A stretch of DNA of 64,000 nt from JAVVHH01 sp965199585 (GCA_965199585.1 CBDASI010000002.1:2418001-2482000); one strand, 5' to 3'; counted from the first letter of the stretch, positions 1-8,996 are shown. The notes: a model not told the origin generated them from the sequence alone. Numbers and translations are program-made.

Positions 1-131
1 ACAAAGTGGGCTTCAGGTCTGCCAGATCTGTTCAGGTAAGCAAAGCTGGTCTCACCGTGGTAGGGCAAGTCGACGTTGGAGCGCAGCAATTCGTCAAACA
101 AAAGCATGCCAACATAGTAGATGCTCTTCAC
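1..131 (-). CDS. Possible partial gene of unknown function running off the left edge
   Basis: On the minus strand the frame is open from about position 218 to the window edge without a stop. It reads as plausible protein (for example LLFDELLRSN and LPYHGETSFAYL) rather than a GC-rich shadow frame. A GTG at 131 and an ATG at 107 are possible starts; neither has a convincing ribosome binding site. The frame upstream of 131 also reads sensibly, so this may be the continuation, after a frameshift, of the ORF at 211-414. I recognise no family. Base composition is visibly more A/T-rich than the rest of the window, suggesting foreign or decaying DNA. Confidence 0.25.
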   Translation of the reverse strand, partial: MKSIYYVGMLLFDELLRSNVDLPYHGETSFAYLNRSGRPEAHF

Positions 132-210
132 GGGGCACACATTAGGCCAGGAGTGTAAAGGATCATTGCTTTGGCAGATTGCACCATGAAAGCCTGGAAG
201 GGGAGCGGAG

Positions 211-414
211 CTATTGGCCTATTTCCAACCGTTTGAGCGTCTCGTACACCGAAAAGAGAATCCAAGGTTCATTTGTAATGGCTTCTAAAATAGGGACGGC
301 TGGCTCCCGAATATAGACTTCGGCGGCTATAGAGTTTGCGTCACGCAGGATTGTGCGCTGGAGCGAGAGACTAACAGCACTCTCGACAATCGCGATCGCG
401 TCTATCCAGCCCAT
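211..414 (-). CDS. Small hypothetical protein or gene fragment (67 aa)
   Basis: An ATG-initiated frame of 67 codons lies between the left-edge frame and the IS66 element. The product is a mixed hydrophobic/charged peptide (MGWIDAIAIVES at the start, YETLKRLEIGQ at the end) with no signal peptide or membrane segment. No family is recognised. A GGAGG motif lies about 15 nt upstream of the start, too far for a normal ribosome binding site. The frame ends eight codons before the opening of the neighbouring minus-strand frame that continues to the left edge, so a single frameshifted gene is possible. Composition is A/T-rich relative to the core genes. Confidence 0.3.
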   Translation of the reverse strand: MGWIDAIAIVESAVSLSLQRTILRDANSIAAEVYIREPAVPILEAITNEPWILFSVYETLKRLEIGQ

Positions 415-469
415 GGCCTAGACAGAGGCCTCCGTGCTGTGACGTATTATGCGAAATCGCACCAACCAC

Positions 470-487
470 GTAATTGCTCACCTGGGT
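470..487 (+). repeat. Left terminal inverted repeat of the IS66 element
   Basis: GTAATTGCTCACCTGGGT matches the complement of the right end at 16 of 18 positions, with the first 13 bases identical. Confidence 0.85.
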
Positions 488-571
488 AACCGCTGGCGGT
501 TTCGGGCCCGACCGTCGGTCTGATGACGAAGGTGGTTGACGCGATCACGGGAGATTCGATTCAACACCGGG

Positions 572-1957
572 GTGACCCGCGAGATCGACCTCACCAAGCT
601 GACGGTTGCGGAGAAGGACGCGCTGATCCTGTCTCTGTTGCCGCTTGTCGGCCAGCTGGAAGCGGCGCTGGCGCGGATCGCCGAATTGGAAGCCCGGCTG
701 GCGCGGCTGGAGAAGCCGCCCAAGACGCCGGACAACTCCTCGCTGCCGCCGTCCAAGGGCCAGAAGTCCAGCGGTCAGCCGACCGGCACGAAACCGCCGC
801 GCAAGAGCCGCCCCGGTTTCGGCCGCGCGCTCGATCCCAATCCCGACCGCATCGTCGATAGCCGGCTTGATGCCTGCCCGCATTGCGCCGCCGCCTGGAC
901 GGCTGACCCTCAAACGCCGCAACAGGTCTATGACCGCATCGAACTGCCGCCGGTCAGGCCAGACGTAACCCGTGTGCGCCTGTTCGGCGGTCGCTGCGCC
1001 TGTTGTGGCGAGCGCGCCGTGGCCGGCGCGCCGAAAGGTCTCGAGCCGGGCTCGCCGTTCGGCAAATCCATTGAGGCCATCGCGGTCTACCTCCATTACG
1101 CCCAGGCAATTGGCCTCCAACGGCTGCGCTGCCTGTTCGCCGAGATGTTTGGCCTGTCGATTAGCGAAGGCGCGCTGTGCAACATCCTCGCGCGCGCGCA
1201 AGCCCCGCTGGAAGCGGCCGCCTTGGCCGTTGCGGCGGCGGTCACCGCGTCCGACGTGGTCGCGTCCGACGAGACTTCGGTGCGAGTGATGAAGAAGACG
1301 CAGTGGGAATGGGTCTTCGTGACCGCCCTGCACGTGCTGCACATCATCCGCCCCAGCCGGGGCGCCGGTGTGGTCCGCGCGCTGTTCGGCGACCATCGCC
1401 CGCGCGTTTGGATCTCCGACAGCTTCGGCGCCCAGCGCGGCCATTCCGAGTTCTGGCAAATGTGTCTCGCCCATCTGTTGCGCGACACGCAATTCGCCAT
1501 TGATTGCGGCGACGACGGGTTCTCGCCAGCATTCAAGCGCCTGCTGTTGCGCGCGATCGCCATCGGGCGGCGACGCGAAACGCTGCGCGACACCACGCTC
1601 GCGCAATACCAAGCCGATCTGGAACGAAGGTTGACGCGTGTGATGGCGCTGCCGCGACGTGGCGACGCCGCCGAGAAATTACGCCGCCGCATCGCCCGCG
1701 ACCGCGCGCACCTATTCCTATTCGTGACCGATCGCGCTGTGTCGGCCACCAATAACGCCTGCGAGCGTGCGCTGCGGCCAAGCGTGATTTTCCGCAAGGT
1801 GACCAACGGCTTCCGCTCCGAATGGGGCGCGCAAACCTACGCCGCCTTCCGCTCCGTGGTCAGCACCGCCAAGGCTAACGGCCGTTCCGTCCTCGGCGAA
1901 CTCCGCGCCGTGCTCGCAACGGCCTCAACACGTCAGATCGCCGCATCACCGGGGTGA
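572..1957 (+). CDS. IS66-family transposase (TnpC type)
   Basis: This is the DDE transposase of the IS66 element. From the N-terminus it shows a leucine-zipper-like coiled coil (LEAALARIAELEARLARLEK), the conserved PDNSSLPPSKGQK linker, a zinc-finger region with CPHC and CACC pairs, and a catalytic core with D in VVASDETSV, D in WISDSFGAQ and E in NNACERALRP. It is 461 aa from the GTG at 572 (MTREIDLTKL, the usual start of close relatives). A TTG at 536 in the same frame would add 12 residues. The stop codon lies inside the right inverted repeat. The frame is intact, so the enzyme could be functional. Confidence 0.92.
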   Translation: MTREIDLTKLTVAEKDALILSLLPLVGQLEAALARIAELEARLARLEKPPKTPDNSSLPPSKGQKSSGQPTGTKPPRKSRPGFGRALDPNPDRIVDSRLDACPHCAAAWTADPQTPQQVYDRIELPPVRPDVTRVRLFGGRCACCGERAVAGAPKGLEPGSPFGKSIEAIAVYLHYAQAIGLQRLRCLFAEMFGLSISEGALCNILARAQAPLEAAALAVAAAVTASDVVASDETSVRVMKKTQWEWVFVTALHVLHIIRPSRGAGVVRALFGDHRPRVWISDSFGAQRGHSEFWQMCLAHLLRDTQFAIDCGDDGFSPAFKRLLLRAIAIGRRRETLRDTTLAQYQADLERRLTRVMALPRRGDAAEKLRRRIARDRAHLFLFVTDRAVSATNNACERALRPSVIFRKVTNGFRSEWGAQTYAAFRSVVSTAKANGRSVLGELRAVLATASTRQIAASPG

Positions 1958-1965
1958 GCAATTAC
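1948..1965 (-). repeat. Right terminal inverted repeat of the IS66 element
   Basis: ACCGGGGTGAGCAATTAC is the imperfect complement of the left end. The transposase TGA stop (1955-1957) is embedded in it. Confidence 0.85.
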
Positions 1966-2315
1966 CGCTCAGGATCAAACGCACAAATCTTCTGCCCAGC
2001 GCTCGGATCGAGTGCTGGCTATGTTGCTTGGGGTTGGGATGGCTACTACTCGATGGCTGGACTCCTACGTTGTTACAGGAGTCAAGGATATGAATCGGTA
2101 GAAGCGAGTCAAAGAAAAAGTTCGATCAAACTGAATAATCTTTAAGAACCGATCTGAATCGCGAAATACATTTCGCCAGCGGATAGAAATGCCATCAAAG
2201 AGAAGGCTGGAGGCCATTTACGGTGCTCCAGTCTTCTAAATCGTAACGCAATCAGAATGTGTGGGGGTCGATAACCTGCGAAATGGGCCGATATTTCGAC
2301 TCCCTACAGGACGGG
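1966..2315. other. Gene-free, A/T-rich spacer between IS66 and gyrB
   Basis: About 350 bp with no supportable gene. A 63-codon frame beginning inside the right inverted repeat is considered spurious. The only structure seen is a hairpin at 2203-2235. Composition contrasts sharply with gyrB, so the junction of imported and core DNA probably lies here. Confidence 0.5.
2203..2235 (-). terminator. Possible transcription terminator downstream of gyrB
   Basis: AAGGCTGGAG and CTCCAGTCTT form a 10-bp stem with one G-U pair around a 13-nt loop, about 80 nt beyond the gyrB stop. Read on the minus strand it is followed by a short T-containing stretch (CTCTTTG), weaker than a canonical U-tract. Confidence 0.3.
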
Positions 2316-4784
2316 TCAGACGTCGAGGTTGGCCACCTTAAGCGCGTTGCCCACGATGAAATCGCGGCGAGGTTCGACCACGTCGCCCATCAGGGTGGAG
2401 AACATTTGGGCCGCATCCTCCACGTCGCCGACGCGGACCTGCAACAAAGTGCGTATGTCCGGATCCAGCGTCGTCTTCCACAGCTGGTCCGGGTTCATCT
2501 CACCCAGGCCCTTGAAGCGCTGAATGGCCAGTCCCTTGCGGCCCTGACCCAAGACGCGGTCGAACGCCGTCGCTGGCCCGGCCGCCTTCATCTCGCTCTT
2601 GTCGAACAGCAGCGTCGCCGGTTCGCTGAAGCGGGTCCGTAGCGCGTCGGCCCGCTCGGCCAGCCAGCGAGCTTCACTGCTGCGGAGCGCGGCGGCGTCG
2701 AGCAGGTAACGCTCGGCGACGCCACGTACCACGCGGGCGAAGTGCAGGCCGCGCTCGTCGGCCGTGGCGACCCAGGTCCGCTCCGTCGCCACGGAAGCGG
2801 CGTTGAGCCGATTTACGAGGTCCGACGTGTGTCGCGTTGCATCGGCCGGGTCGGTCAGCAATGCACCGGAGATCGCAGCTTGCTCGATGATCCAGCTCGG
2901 CACCGTCACGGCCAGACCGCGGATCCGCGCCGCCGCCTCACGCAACCAGGCCAACTCCGGGCCCATCTCTGCGCCGGCGTATTCGTGCCCATCGACGTAA
3001 CGCAGCCGCATTTCCGCCGTCGCTTTGTCGAGCAGGTAGTCGTCGAGTGCCGCGTCGTCTTTGAGGTAGCGCTCCTCGTTGCCCCGCTTGGCGCGGTAGA
3101 GCGGTGGCTGGGCAATGTAGAGGTGGCCGCGCTCGATGAGCTCGGGCATCTGGCGGAAGAAGAACGTCAGCAGCAGGGTGCGGATATGACTGCCGTCGAC
3201 GTCGGCGTCCGTCATGATGTTGATACGGTGATAGCGCAGCTTGCGGATGTCGAAACCGCCCTGTTCCGGCTCGCCGCGGCCGATGCCGGTGCCGAGCGCG
3301 GTGATGAGCGTGCCGATCTCGGCCGAGCCGAGCATGCGGTCGAAGCGGGCGCGTTCGACGTTGAGGATCTTGCCTTTCAGAGGCAGGATTGCCTGGAACT
3401 TGCGGTCACGCCCCTGCTTGGCGGACCCCCCGGCGCTGTCACCCTCGACGATGAAGATCTCGCATTTCGAGGGGTCACGCTCCTGGCAGTCGGCGAGCTT
3501 GCCGGGCAGGCTGCTGACGTCGAGCACGCCTTTGCGCCGGGTCAGCTCGCGCGCCTTGCGGGCGGCCTCGCGGGCGGAGGCGGCGTCCATCACCTTGCCG
3601 ATGATGATCTTGGCTTCTTTCGGGTGCGTCTCGAACCAGTGCCCGATCGTGTCGGCGACGGCGGCCTGGACCACCGGCTGCACCTCGGAACTGACCAGCT
3701 TGTCCTTGGTCTGACTGCTGAATTTCGGGTCCGGCACCTTGACCGAGAGGACCGCGGTCATGCCTTCCCGCATGTCCTCGCCGATGAGGGCGAGGCTCTC
3801 CTTCTTGCCGATGCCTTCGGCGTATTTCGACACGATGCGGGTCAGCGCCTGGCGGAAACCGGCCAGATGCGTGCCGCCGTCGCGCTGCGGAATGTTGTTG
3901 GTGAAGCACAGCATCGTCTCGTGGAAACTGTCATTCCAGGTGACGGCGAACTCGACGCAGATGCCGATCTGGCTCTCTTCGGTGGTCACCGAGATCGGCT
4001 CCGACAGCACCGGGGTCTTGCTGCGGTCGAGCCATTCGGCGAAGGCGATCAGGCCACCATCGTAGTGCAGCAGGCTCTCGACGGCCGGCGCGTGCCGCTC
4101 GTCGCGCAGCGTGATGCTGAGGCCGGAGTTGAGGAACGCCAGCTCGCGCAGGCGACGCTCGAGCGTGTTGAAGTCGAACTCGGTCTTGGTGAAAGTGCCC
4201 GACGATGGCTTGAAGGTGACCTCCGTGCCGCTGTGTTCGCTCGACGGTCCGACGATGCGCAGCGGCTCGGTGGTGTCGCCATGTTCGAAGCGGATGACGT
4301 GCTCCTGCCCCTGGCGCCAGATGCGAACCAGCATCCATTCGGACAAGGCGTTGACCACGGCGGCGCCGACGCCGTGTAGGCCGCCCGAGACCTTGTAGCT
4401 GTTCTGGTTGAACTTGCCGCCGGCGTGCAGCCGGGTCAGCACGACTTCGGCGGCCGAGACGCCTTCCTCGACATGCATGTCGGTCGGGATGCCGCGGCCA
4501 TCGTCACGCACGGTGACGCTGCCGTCGCCGTTGAGGGTCAGCGAGCACTTGGTGGCGAACCCGGCCTGCGCCTCGTCGACGGCGTTGTCGATGATCTCGA
4601 AGGCCATGTGGTGCAGGCCGGAGCCGTCATCGGTGTCGCCGATATACATGCCGGGCCGCTTGCGCACGGCCTCCAGGCCCTTAAGCACGGAGATCGATGC
4701 GGCGTCATAAGCCTCCGGTTCGGAAGGCGCGCTCGGGGCCGGAGAAATGGGCTGGCGATCGGGCAGGGGAACGGCCTCGGACAT
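2316..4784 (-). CDS. gyrB: DNA gyrase subunit B
   Basis: GyrB supplies the ATPase of gyrase, which with GyrA introduces negative supercoils. The 822-aa product has the GHKL ATPase motifs EIIDNAVDEA (residues 63-72), DDGRGIP (94-100) and GGLHGVG (134-140). The TOPRIM motifs are EGDSAGGSAKQGR (447-459) and DADVDGSH (526-533), and the C-terminal GyrA-contact region ends with FKGLGEMNPDQLW. A Ser/Pro-rich N-terminal extension of about 28 residues precedes the conserved core. An insertion of roughly 160 residues after the TOPRIM domain resembles that of E. coli GyrB. It is the last gene of the dnaA-dnaN-recF-gyrB run, 57 bp after recF. Confidence 0.99.
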   Translation of the reverse strand: MSEAVPLPDRQPISPAPSAPSEPEAYDAASISVLKGLEAVRKRPGMYIGDTDDGSGLHHMAFEIIDNAVDEAQAGFATKCSLTLNGDGSVTVRDDGRGIPTDMHVEEGVSAAEVVLTRLHAGGKFNQNSYKVSGGLHGVGAAVVNALSEWMLVRIWRQGQEHVIRFEHGDTTEPLRIVGPSSEHSGTEVTFKPSSGTFTKTEFDFNTLERRLRELAFLNSGLSITLRDERHAPAVESLLHYDGGLIAFAEWLDRSKTPVLSEPISVTTEESQIGICVEFAVTWNDSFHETMLCFTNNIPQRDGGTHLAGFRQALTRIVSKYAEGIGKKESLALIGEDMREGMTAVLSVKVPDPKFSSQTKDKLVSSEVQPVVQAAVADTIGHWFETHPKEAKIIIGKVMDAASAREAARKARELTRRKGVLDVSSLPGKLADCQERDPSKCEIFIVEGDSAGGSAKQGRDRKFQAILPLKGKILNVERARFDRMLGSAEIGTLITALGTGIGRGEPEQGGFDIRKLRYHRINIMTDADVDGSHIRTLLLTFFFRQMPELIERGHLYIAQPPLYRAKRGNEERYLKDDAALDDYLLDKATAEMRLRYVDGHEYAGAEMGPELAWLREAAARIRGLAVTVPSWIIEQAAISGALLTDPADATRHTSDLVNRLNAASVATERTWVATADERGLHFARVVRGVAERYLLDAAALRSSEARWLAERADALRTRFSEPATLLFDKSEMKAAGPATAFDRVLGQGRKGLAIQRFKGLGEMNPDQLWKTTLDPDIRTLLQVRVGDVEDAAQMFSTLMGDVVEPRRDFIVGNALKVANLDV

Positions 4785-4841
4785 GCCGGATGACTACCTC
4801 GGATAGAGAAGAATAGACTGTTTATATAGGCGCAACGGCCC

Positions 4842-5984
4842 TCAATGGACAGGTCTAGCGGGCTCACGCTCCGGGTTGGCGCGCAAGGTGCCGCCTCCGG
4901 TCAGCAGGAAGTCGGCGATGCCGTCCAACTCGTTGAAAGCGTTGTCATCCGTGCCGGTCAGGATGACTTGGGCAGTGCCGTTGGCGAGGGCGTACCACAA
5001 GGCCGATCGGCGTTCGGAGTCGAGGTGGACGGCGGGTTCGTCGAGCAGCAGGAACGGTGCTGCGCCGCGGGTGCGGGCGATGAGGGCGGCGTGGCCGAGC
5101 AAGACGCCGATCAGCATCGCTTTCTGCTGCCCGGTGCTCGCCGAGCCCGCGGCCAGGCCGGAGTCGCGGTCGACCATCGTCATGTCGGCCCGGTGGGCGC
5201 CGAAGCGGGCCGAGGTGCCGGTATCGGCCTGTCGCGACTCGGCCAGTCGCTCGCGGAGCCAGTCCTCGACGGCGAGCGCCGGGTCGGTGGCGAGGCGGTC
5301 GGCAATGGCATCCTCGAGGCCGATGCGGGCCGGTGGGAAGCGGCCGGTGACGCCTGCGGCCATGATCGCGTTCAGACGGGTGACCAGGTCGGCCCGCGCG
5401 GCTGTCGCGGCGATGGCGTGCCGGGCCATGCTGTCCTCCAGCCCGGCGAGCCAGCCCGGGTCGGCCCCGCCGGCGGCGAGGAGGCGCCCGCGGCTGGACA
5501 TGGCTGTGTCATAGGCGGCGACCTCGCGGGCATGGCCGGGCTCGAGCGCCCAGACGAGGCGGTCGAGAAAGCGCCGCCGTCCGGAGGCGGCTTCGCCGAA
5601 CAGCCGCTCCATCTGCGGCGTCAACCAGACGGCGGACATCTGGGCGGCGATGTCGGCCTGAGATCGGATGGCGGCACCGTCGAGGCGGAAGATGCGGCGA
5701 TCGGGAGGGCCGTCAGGGGGCGTGCCGGTGGCGATTTCGGTTTCGGCCGCATCGCGCTCGATCCGGCCGACGACGCCCCAGGCCGCCCCATTGCGGCCGA
5801 ACTCGCCGATGCGGGCGTTGCGCAGGCCGCGGCCGGGGACGAGGAGGGAGATGGCCTCGAGCAAGTTGGTCTTGCCGGAGCCGTTGGGCCCGGTGATGAC
5901 GCTGATGCGGGCGCCAGGCCGCCAGGTGAGGGCTTCGTAGTTGCGGAAGCGGGTGAGCGTGAGGCGGGTAAGACGGAGCGTCAC
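4842..5984 (-). CDS. recF: DNA replication/repair protein RecF
   Basis: RecF is an SMC-like ATPase that helps load RecA at single-strand gaps with RecO and RecR. The 380-aa protein has an N-terminal core with Walker A GPNGSGKTN (residues 32-40), a C-terminal ABC signature STGQQKAML and Walker B FLLLDEPAVHLD, the order expected for this family. Length is normal (family about 360-390 aa). It lies between dnaN (111 bp upstream) and gyrB (57 bp downstream) in the classical order, and the gaps are short enough for co-transcription. No promoter is obvious in either gap. Confidence 0.97.
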   Translation of the reverse strand: MTLRLTRLTLTRFRNYEALTWRPGARISVITGPNGSGKTNLLEAISLLVPGRGLRNARIGEFGRNGAAWGVVGRIERDAAETEIATGTPPDGPPDRRIFRLDGAAIRSQADIAAQMSAVWLTPQMERLFGEAASGRRRFLDRLVWALEPGHAREVAAYDTAMSSRGRLLAAGGADPGWLAGLEDSMARHAIAATAARADLVTRLNAIMAAGVTGRFPPARIGLEDAIADRLATDPALAVEDWLRERLAESRQADTGTSARFGAHRADMTMVDRDSGLAAGSASTGQQKAMLIGVLLGHAALIARTRGAAPFLLLDEPAVHLDSERRSALWYALANGTAQVILTGTDDNAFNELDGIADFLLTGGGTLRANPEREPARPVH

Positions 5985-6095
5985 CGGTCTGTGGGCGGGA
6001 TCAGGGGAAGCGACCGTCCAAGTTCACGACGCTGTCGGGTGCGCCCGCGAGAGAAAGGACCGCGCGGGCGCGTTATCGTCCAGGCGGAGACGATG

Positions 6096-7220
6096 TCACA
6101 CCCGCATCGGCATTAGCACGTAGAGCGCGTTGCCGTTGTCGGCGTCGCGGACGATGGTCGGGGCGGCGCCGTCGCTGAAGTGGAACTCGACCGAGTTCTC
6201 GATCTGGTCGGTGATGTCGTTGAGGTAGCGCGCCTGAAAGCCGATCTCGAGCGGGTCGGACGCGTATTTGACCCGGTCGGCGTCGAGCTCCTCCGAGGCG
6301 GTGCCCTGCTCCGGGCTGGCGGCCGACAGCGTCAGCAAGTCGGTCGCCAGCGACATCTTCACCGGGCGCGACCGCTCGCTGCTGATGGCGGCCACCCGGG
6401 CGACGGCGTCGGCAAAATCCTTCTTGCCGACGCGCATCACCTTATCGTTGTCGCGCGGGATCACCCGCTCGTATTCCGGGAAGGTGCCGTCGATTAGCTT
6501 GCTGGTCAGCGTCACCGAGCCGGACTTGAACTGGATGCGCGTGTCGGACAAGCCGACCTCGATCTCGGCACTGTCCTCGTCGAGCAGCTTGCGCAGCTCG
6601 GCGATGGTCTTGCGCGGGATGATGACGCCCGGCATGCCGTCCGCGCCTTCGGGCGCCGGCTCCTCGACGCGGGCGAGGCGATGACCGTCGGTGGCGACGG
6701 CGCGGAGCACGCGGCCGACTGCACCCTCGGCGCAATGAAAATAAATGCCGTTCAGGTAGTAGCGCGTCTCCTCGGTGCTGATCGCGAACCGCGTGCGGTC
6801 GATCAGGCCACGCAGGGCGAGGCTGCCGATGCGGAAACGGTAGGGTAGCTGACCTGCCGTCATGCTCGGGAAGTCTTCGACCGGCAGGGTGACCAGGCTG
6901 GTCGAATACCGCCCGGCGCGCAGCTTCAGCTGGCCGGCGTCACCGGTCGCCTCAAACTCGAGCTCGGCGCTGTCCGGCAGCTTGCGCACGATGTCGTAAA
7001 GCGTCGCGGCTGGCGCGGTGGTCGAGCCGGGGCGGGACACGCTGGCAGCGATGTCCTCGACCACGGCGATCTCCATGTCAGTCGCGGTAAACATCAGCTT
7101 GCCATCGACCGCCTCGATCTTCGCGTTGGCGAGGATCGGGATGGTGTTGCGCTTCTCGGCAACGCTCTGGATGTGAGCCAGCGCCTTCATCAGCGTGGCA
7201 CGGTCTGCCTTGAACTTCAT
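6096..7220 (-). CDS. dnaN: DNA polymerase III beta sliding clamp
   Basis: DnaN forms the ring-shaped processivity clamp that holds polymerase III on DNA and recruits other polymerases and MutS. The 374-aa product begins MKFKADRATLMKALAHIQ and ends with the clamp-typical YVLMPMRV. The three repeated clamp domains fit the full length. Characteristic segments include RYYLNGIYFH and ATDGHRLAR at the domain 1/2 junction. It follows dnaA by 89 bp and precedes recF by 111 bp. No promoter was identified with confidence in the 89-bp gap, so co-transcription with dnaA is likely. Confidence 0.98.
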   Translation of the reverse strand: MKFKADRATLMKALAHIQSVAEKRNTIPILANAKIEAVDGKLMFTATDMEIAVVEDIAASVSRPGSTTAPAATLYDIVRKLPDSAELEFEATGDAGQLKLRAGRYSTSLVTLPVEDFPSMTAGQLPYRFRIGSLALRGLIDRTRFAISTEETRYYLNGIYFHCAEGAVGRVLRAVATDGHRLARVEEPAPEGADGMPGVIIPRKTIAELRKLLDEDSAEIEVGLSDTRIQFKSGSVTLTSKLIDGTFPEYERVIPRDNDKVMRVGKKDFADAVARVAAISSERSRPVKMSLATDLLTLSAASPEQGTASEELDADRVKYASDPLEIGFQARYLNDITDQIENSVEFHFSDGAAPTIVRDADNGNALYVLMPMRV

Positions 7221-7309
7221 GGCTCGACTATTCCTACTTTTCGCCGAGACTCGGCAGCACCCAGGGCTGGCCAGTCTAGCCGAAGCGTGGGTGAGGGCAA
7301 CTGCGGACC

Positions 7310-8773
7310 CTAGTTCTCCAGCATCCGGCGGAGCAACTCGACGCGCTCCTGGAACTCGGTGTCGCCTTCCATCAGCTCGGCCACCCGCGAGACGGCGTGC
7401 ATCACCGTGGTATGGTCACGGTTGCCGAACTTGCGGCCGATCTCGGGCAGCGAGCGGCTGGTGAGCTGCTTGGCCAGATACATCGCCACCTGACGCGGCC
7501 GGGCGACGGCGCGGGCACGCCGGGCCGACGTCATGTCGGTCAGGCGGATGCTCCAATGCTCGGCGACCTTGCGCTGAATCTCCTCGATCGTGACCCGGCG
7601 GTCATGCGCCTTCAGCACGTCCTGCAGCACTTCCTGCGCGCTCTCGAGCGTGATCGGGCGGCCGACCAGGTCGGCATGCGCGAACAGCCGGTTCAGGCTG
7701 CCCTCGAGCTCTCGCACGTTGCCGGTGATCTTATGCGCCAGGAACTCCAGAACCTTTGAAGGAACGGGAGCCGACGCCGTGGCCGCCTTGGATTCCAGGA
7801 TCGACAGCCGCAGTTCGTAGGTCGTCGCATGCAGGTCGGCGACCATGCCGCAGCCAAGCCGCGTGCGCAGGCGATCCTCGATGCCGGACAGGTCGGACGG
7901 GCTCTTATCGGCCGACACGATGATCTGCTTGCCGGCGTCGACCAGCGCGTTGAAGGTGTGGAAGAACTCTTCCTGCGTGTTGTCCTTGCCGATCAGGAAC
8001 TGCAGGTCGTCGATCATCAGCACGTCGACGCCGCGCAGCTCGCCCTTGAATTCCATGGTCGACTGGCTGCGGATGGCGGCGATGAAGCGATACATAAACT
8101 TCTCGGCCGACATATATTTGACCGAGATGCCGCTCCCCTCGCGGCGCACCAGCTCGAGGCCGATGGCATGCATCAGATGCGTCTTGCCGAGGCCGACGCC
8201 GCCATACAGGAACAACGGATTGAACCCCGGGCTCGACGGCCGCTCGGCGACGCGGCGGGCGCAGGCATAGGCGAACTCGTTCGGCTTGCCGACGACGAAT
8301 TGCTCGAACGAAAAGCGCTGGTCGAGCGGTGAGGCGCCTTCGCGGCCATACAGGGGCTCATCGGTCGCCTCCGCCCGAGCCTCGGCCTTGGGCTCCGCCG
8401 GCCGAACGATCTCGGCCGCCGGCGGCGGTGCAACCGGCTCGACCGGCGTCACCGAAATCACCGACCCGACCCGGATATCGACGCGGCGGATGCCGCAATC
8501 CTCCTCCTGCCACAACTCGTTCAGGCGGTTGGCATAATTGTTACGCACGTAATCACGCATGAAGCCGGACGGTAGGTGAATCGTCACCTCGTCGCCGTCG
8601 ATCCCAGCAAGCGCCATGTTGCGCAGCCAGCTACGATACTCCACGTCCCCTACTTCGCGCTGCAGGCGGCCACGAATACGGCCCCACTGTGTCGTCAGTT
8701 GCTGCGCCAAACTGGTCTGACTGTCTACCGAAGATCGCACGGCGCTACTGGATTGCTGCTGTTCATGCGCCAC
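7310..8773 (-). CDS. dnaA: Chromosomal replication initiator protein DnaA
   Basis: DnaA is the AAA+ initiator that binds DnaA boxes and melts the origin. Domain I (residues about 22-90) is followed by a variable Pro/Ala/Glu-rich linker. The AAA+ core has Walker A GGVGLGKTH (191-199) and Walker B VLMIDDLQF. The C-terminal DnaA-box-binding domain includes RPRQVAMYLAKQLT and GNRDHTTVMHA. The start is a GTG; an in-frame stop ten codons upstream excludes a much longer protein, and GGAAGT lies upstream. Length 487 aa is normal. An imperfect palindrome lies in the upstream region at 8840-8855, but no cluster of TTATCCACA boxes was seen. Confidence 0.98.
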   Translation of the reverse strand: MAHEQQQSSSAVRSSVDSQTSLAQQLTTQWGRIRGRLQREVGDVEYRSWLRNMALAGIDGDEVTIHLPSGFMRDYVRNNYANRLNELWQEEDCGIRRVDIRVGSVISVTPVEPVAPPPAAEIVRPAEPKAEARAEATDEPLYGREGASPLDQRFSFEQFVVGKPNEFAYACARRVAERPSSPGFNPLFLYGGVGLGKTHLMHAIGLELVRREGSGISVKYMSAEKFMYRFIAAIRSQSTMEFKGELRGVDVLMIDDLQFLIGKDNTQEEFFHTFNALVDAGKQIIVSADKSPSDLSGIEDRLRTRLGCGMVADLHATTYELRLSILESKAATASAPVPSKVLEFLAHKITGNVRELEGSLNRLFAHADLVGRPITLESAQEVLQDVLKAHDRRVTIEEIQRKVAEHWSIRLTDMTSARRARAVARPRQVAMYLAKQLTSRSLPEIGRKFGNRDHTTVMHAVSRVAELMEGDTEFQERVELLRRMLEN

Positions 8774-8996
8774 GCGAATATTACTTCCATGAAACCGGCC
8801 TACTGATCCCCCGAGACAGGCTCGGCAGTAACGCGATGGCCTAAACTAAGTTAGGACGCCGACCGATGGCAACGAAAATCTGCTTGTCCGAACGAAGTCG
8901 GTATAAACAAAGAAAAGCACAGAAGTATTACTTCCGTGCTTTTCAGTAGTCAGTCAGCAACTAATGCTAAGAGGCCATTTGACTGGCCGCAAGCGA
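8774..8996. other. Intergenic region upstream of dnaA
   Basis: This 223-bp spacer holds the rpsT terminator (8912-8944), an imperfect palindrome CCTAAACTAAGTTAGG at 8840-8855 that could be an operator for dnaA, and presumably the dnaA promoter. No TTATCCACA-type DnaA box is visible, so I do not call an origin here. Confidence 0.4.
8912..8944 (-). terminator. Rho-independent terminator of rpsT
   Basis: GAAAAGCAC (8912-8920) pairs perfectly with GTGCTTTTC (8936-8944). After one mismatch, GAAG/CTTC extends the stem around a TATTA loop. Read on the minus strand the hairpin lies 53 nt past the rpsT stop and is followed by TTTGTTTA. It separates rpsT from dnaA transcription; the right arm also ends in T's, so it may act in both directions. 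Confidence 0.8.

Larger units (their letters stand above)
470..1965 (+). mobile_element. IS66-family insertion sequence, single-ORF (ISBst12-like) type
   Basis: The element is bounded by inverted repeats beginning GTAATTGCTCACC at 470 and ending with its complement at 1965, giving about 1.5 kb. It carries only the large tnpC-type transposase and lacks tnpA and tnpB, as in the ISBst12 subgroup of IS66. GTAA ends are typical of IS66 members. The 8 bp on the two sides (CCAACCAC and CGCTCAGG) are not a target-site duplication, so the copy has either recombined with another copy or lost its flanks. It sits in A/T-rich DNA next to the 3' end of gyrB. Confidence 0.88.

Noticed and set aside
1954..2145. 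63-codon plus-strand frame after the transposase
   Set aside because: It starts inside the right inverted repeat, has no ribosome binding site and no recognisable content; it is probably a chance frame in A/T-rich spacer.
2742..4379. 545-codon frame antisense to gyrB
   Set aside because: High-GC genes create long open frames on the opposite strand; gyrB is certain and the antisense translation has repetitive Arg/Gly/Asp shadow composition.
4845..6116. 423-codon frame antisense to recF
   Set aside because: Same shadow effect; RecF motifs on the minus strand are unambiguous.
8774..8996. Possible chromosomal origin upstream of dnaA
   Set aside because: No cluster of TTATCCACA-type boxes or A/T-rich 13-mers was seen; only a terminator and one imperfect palindrome.
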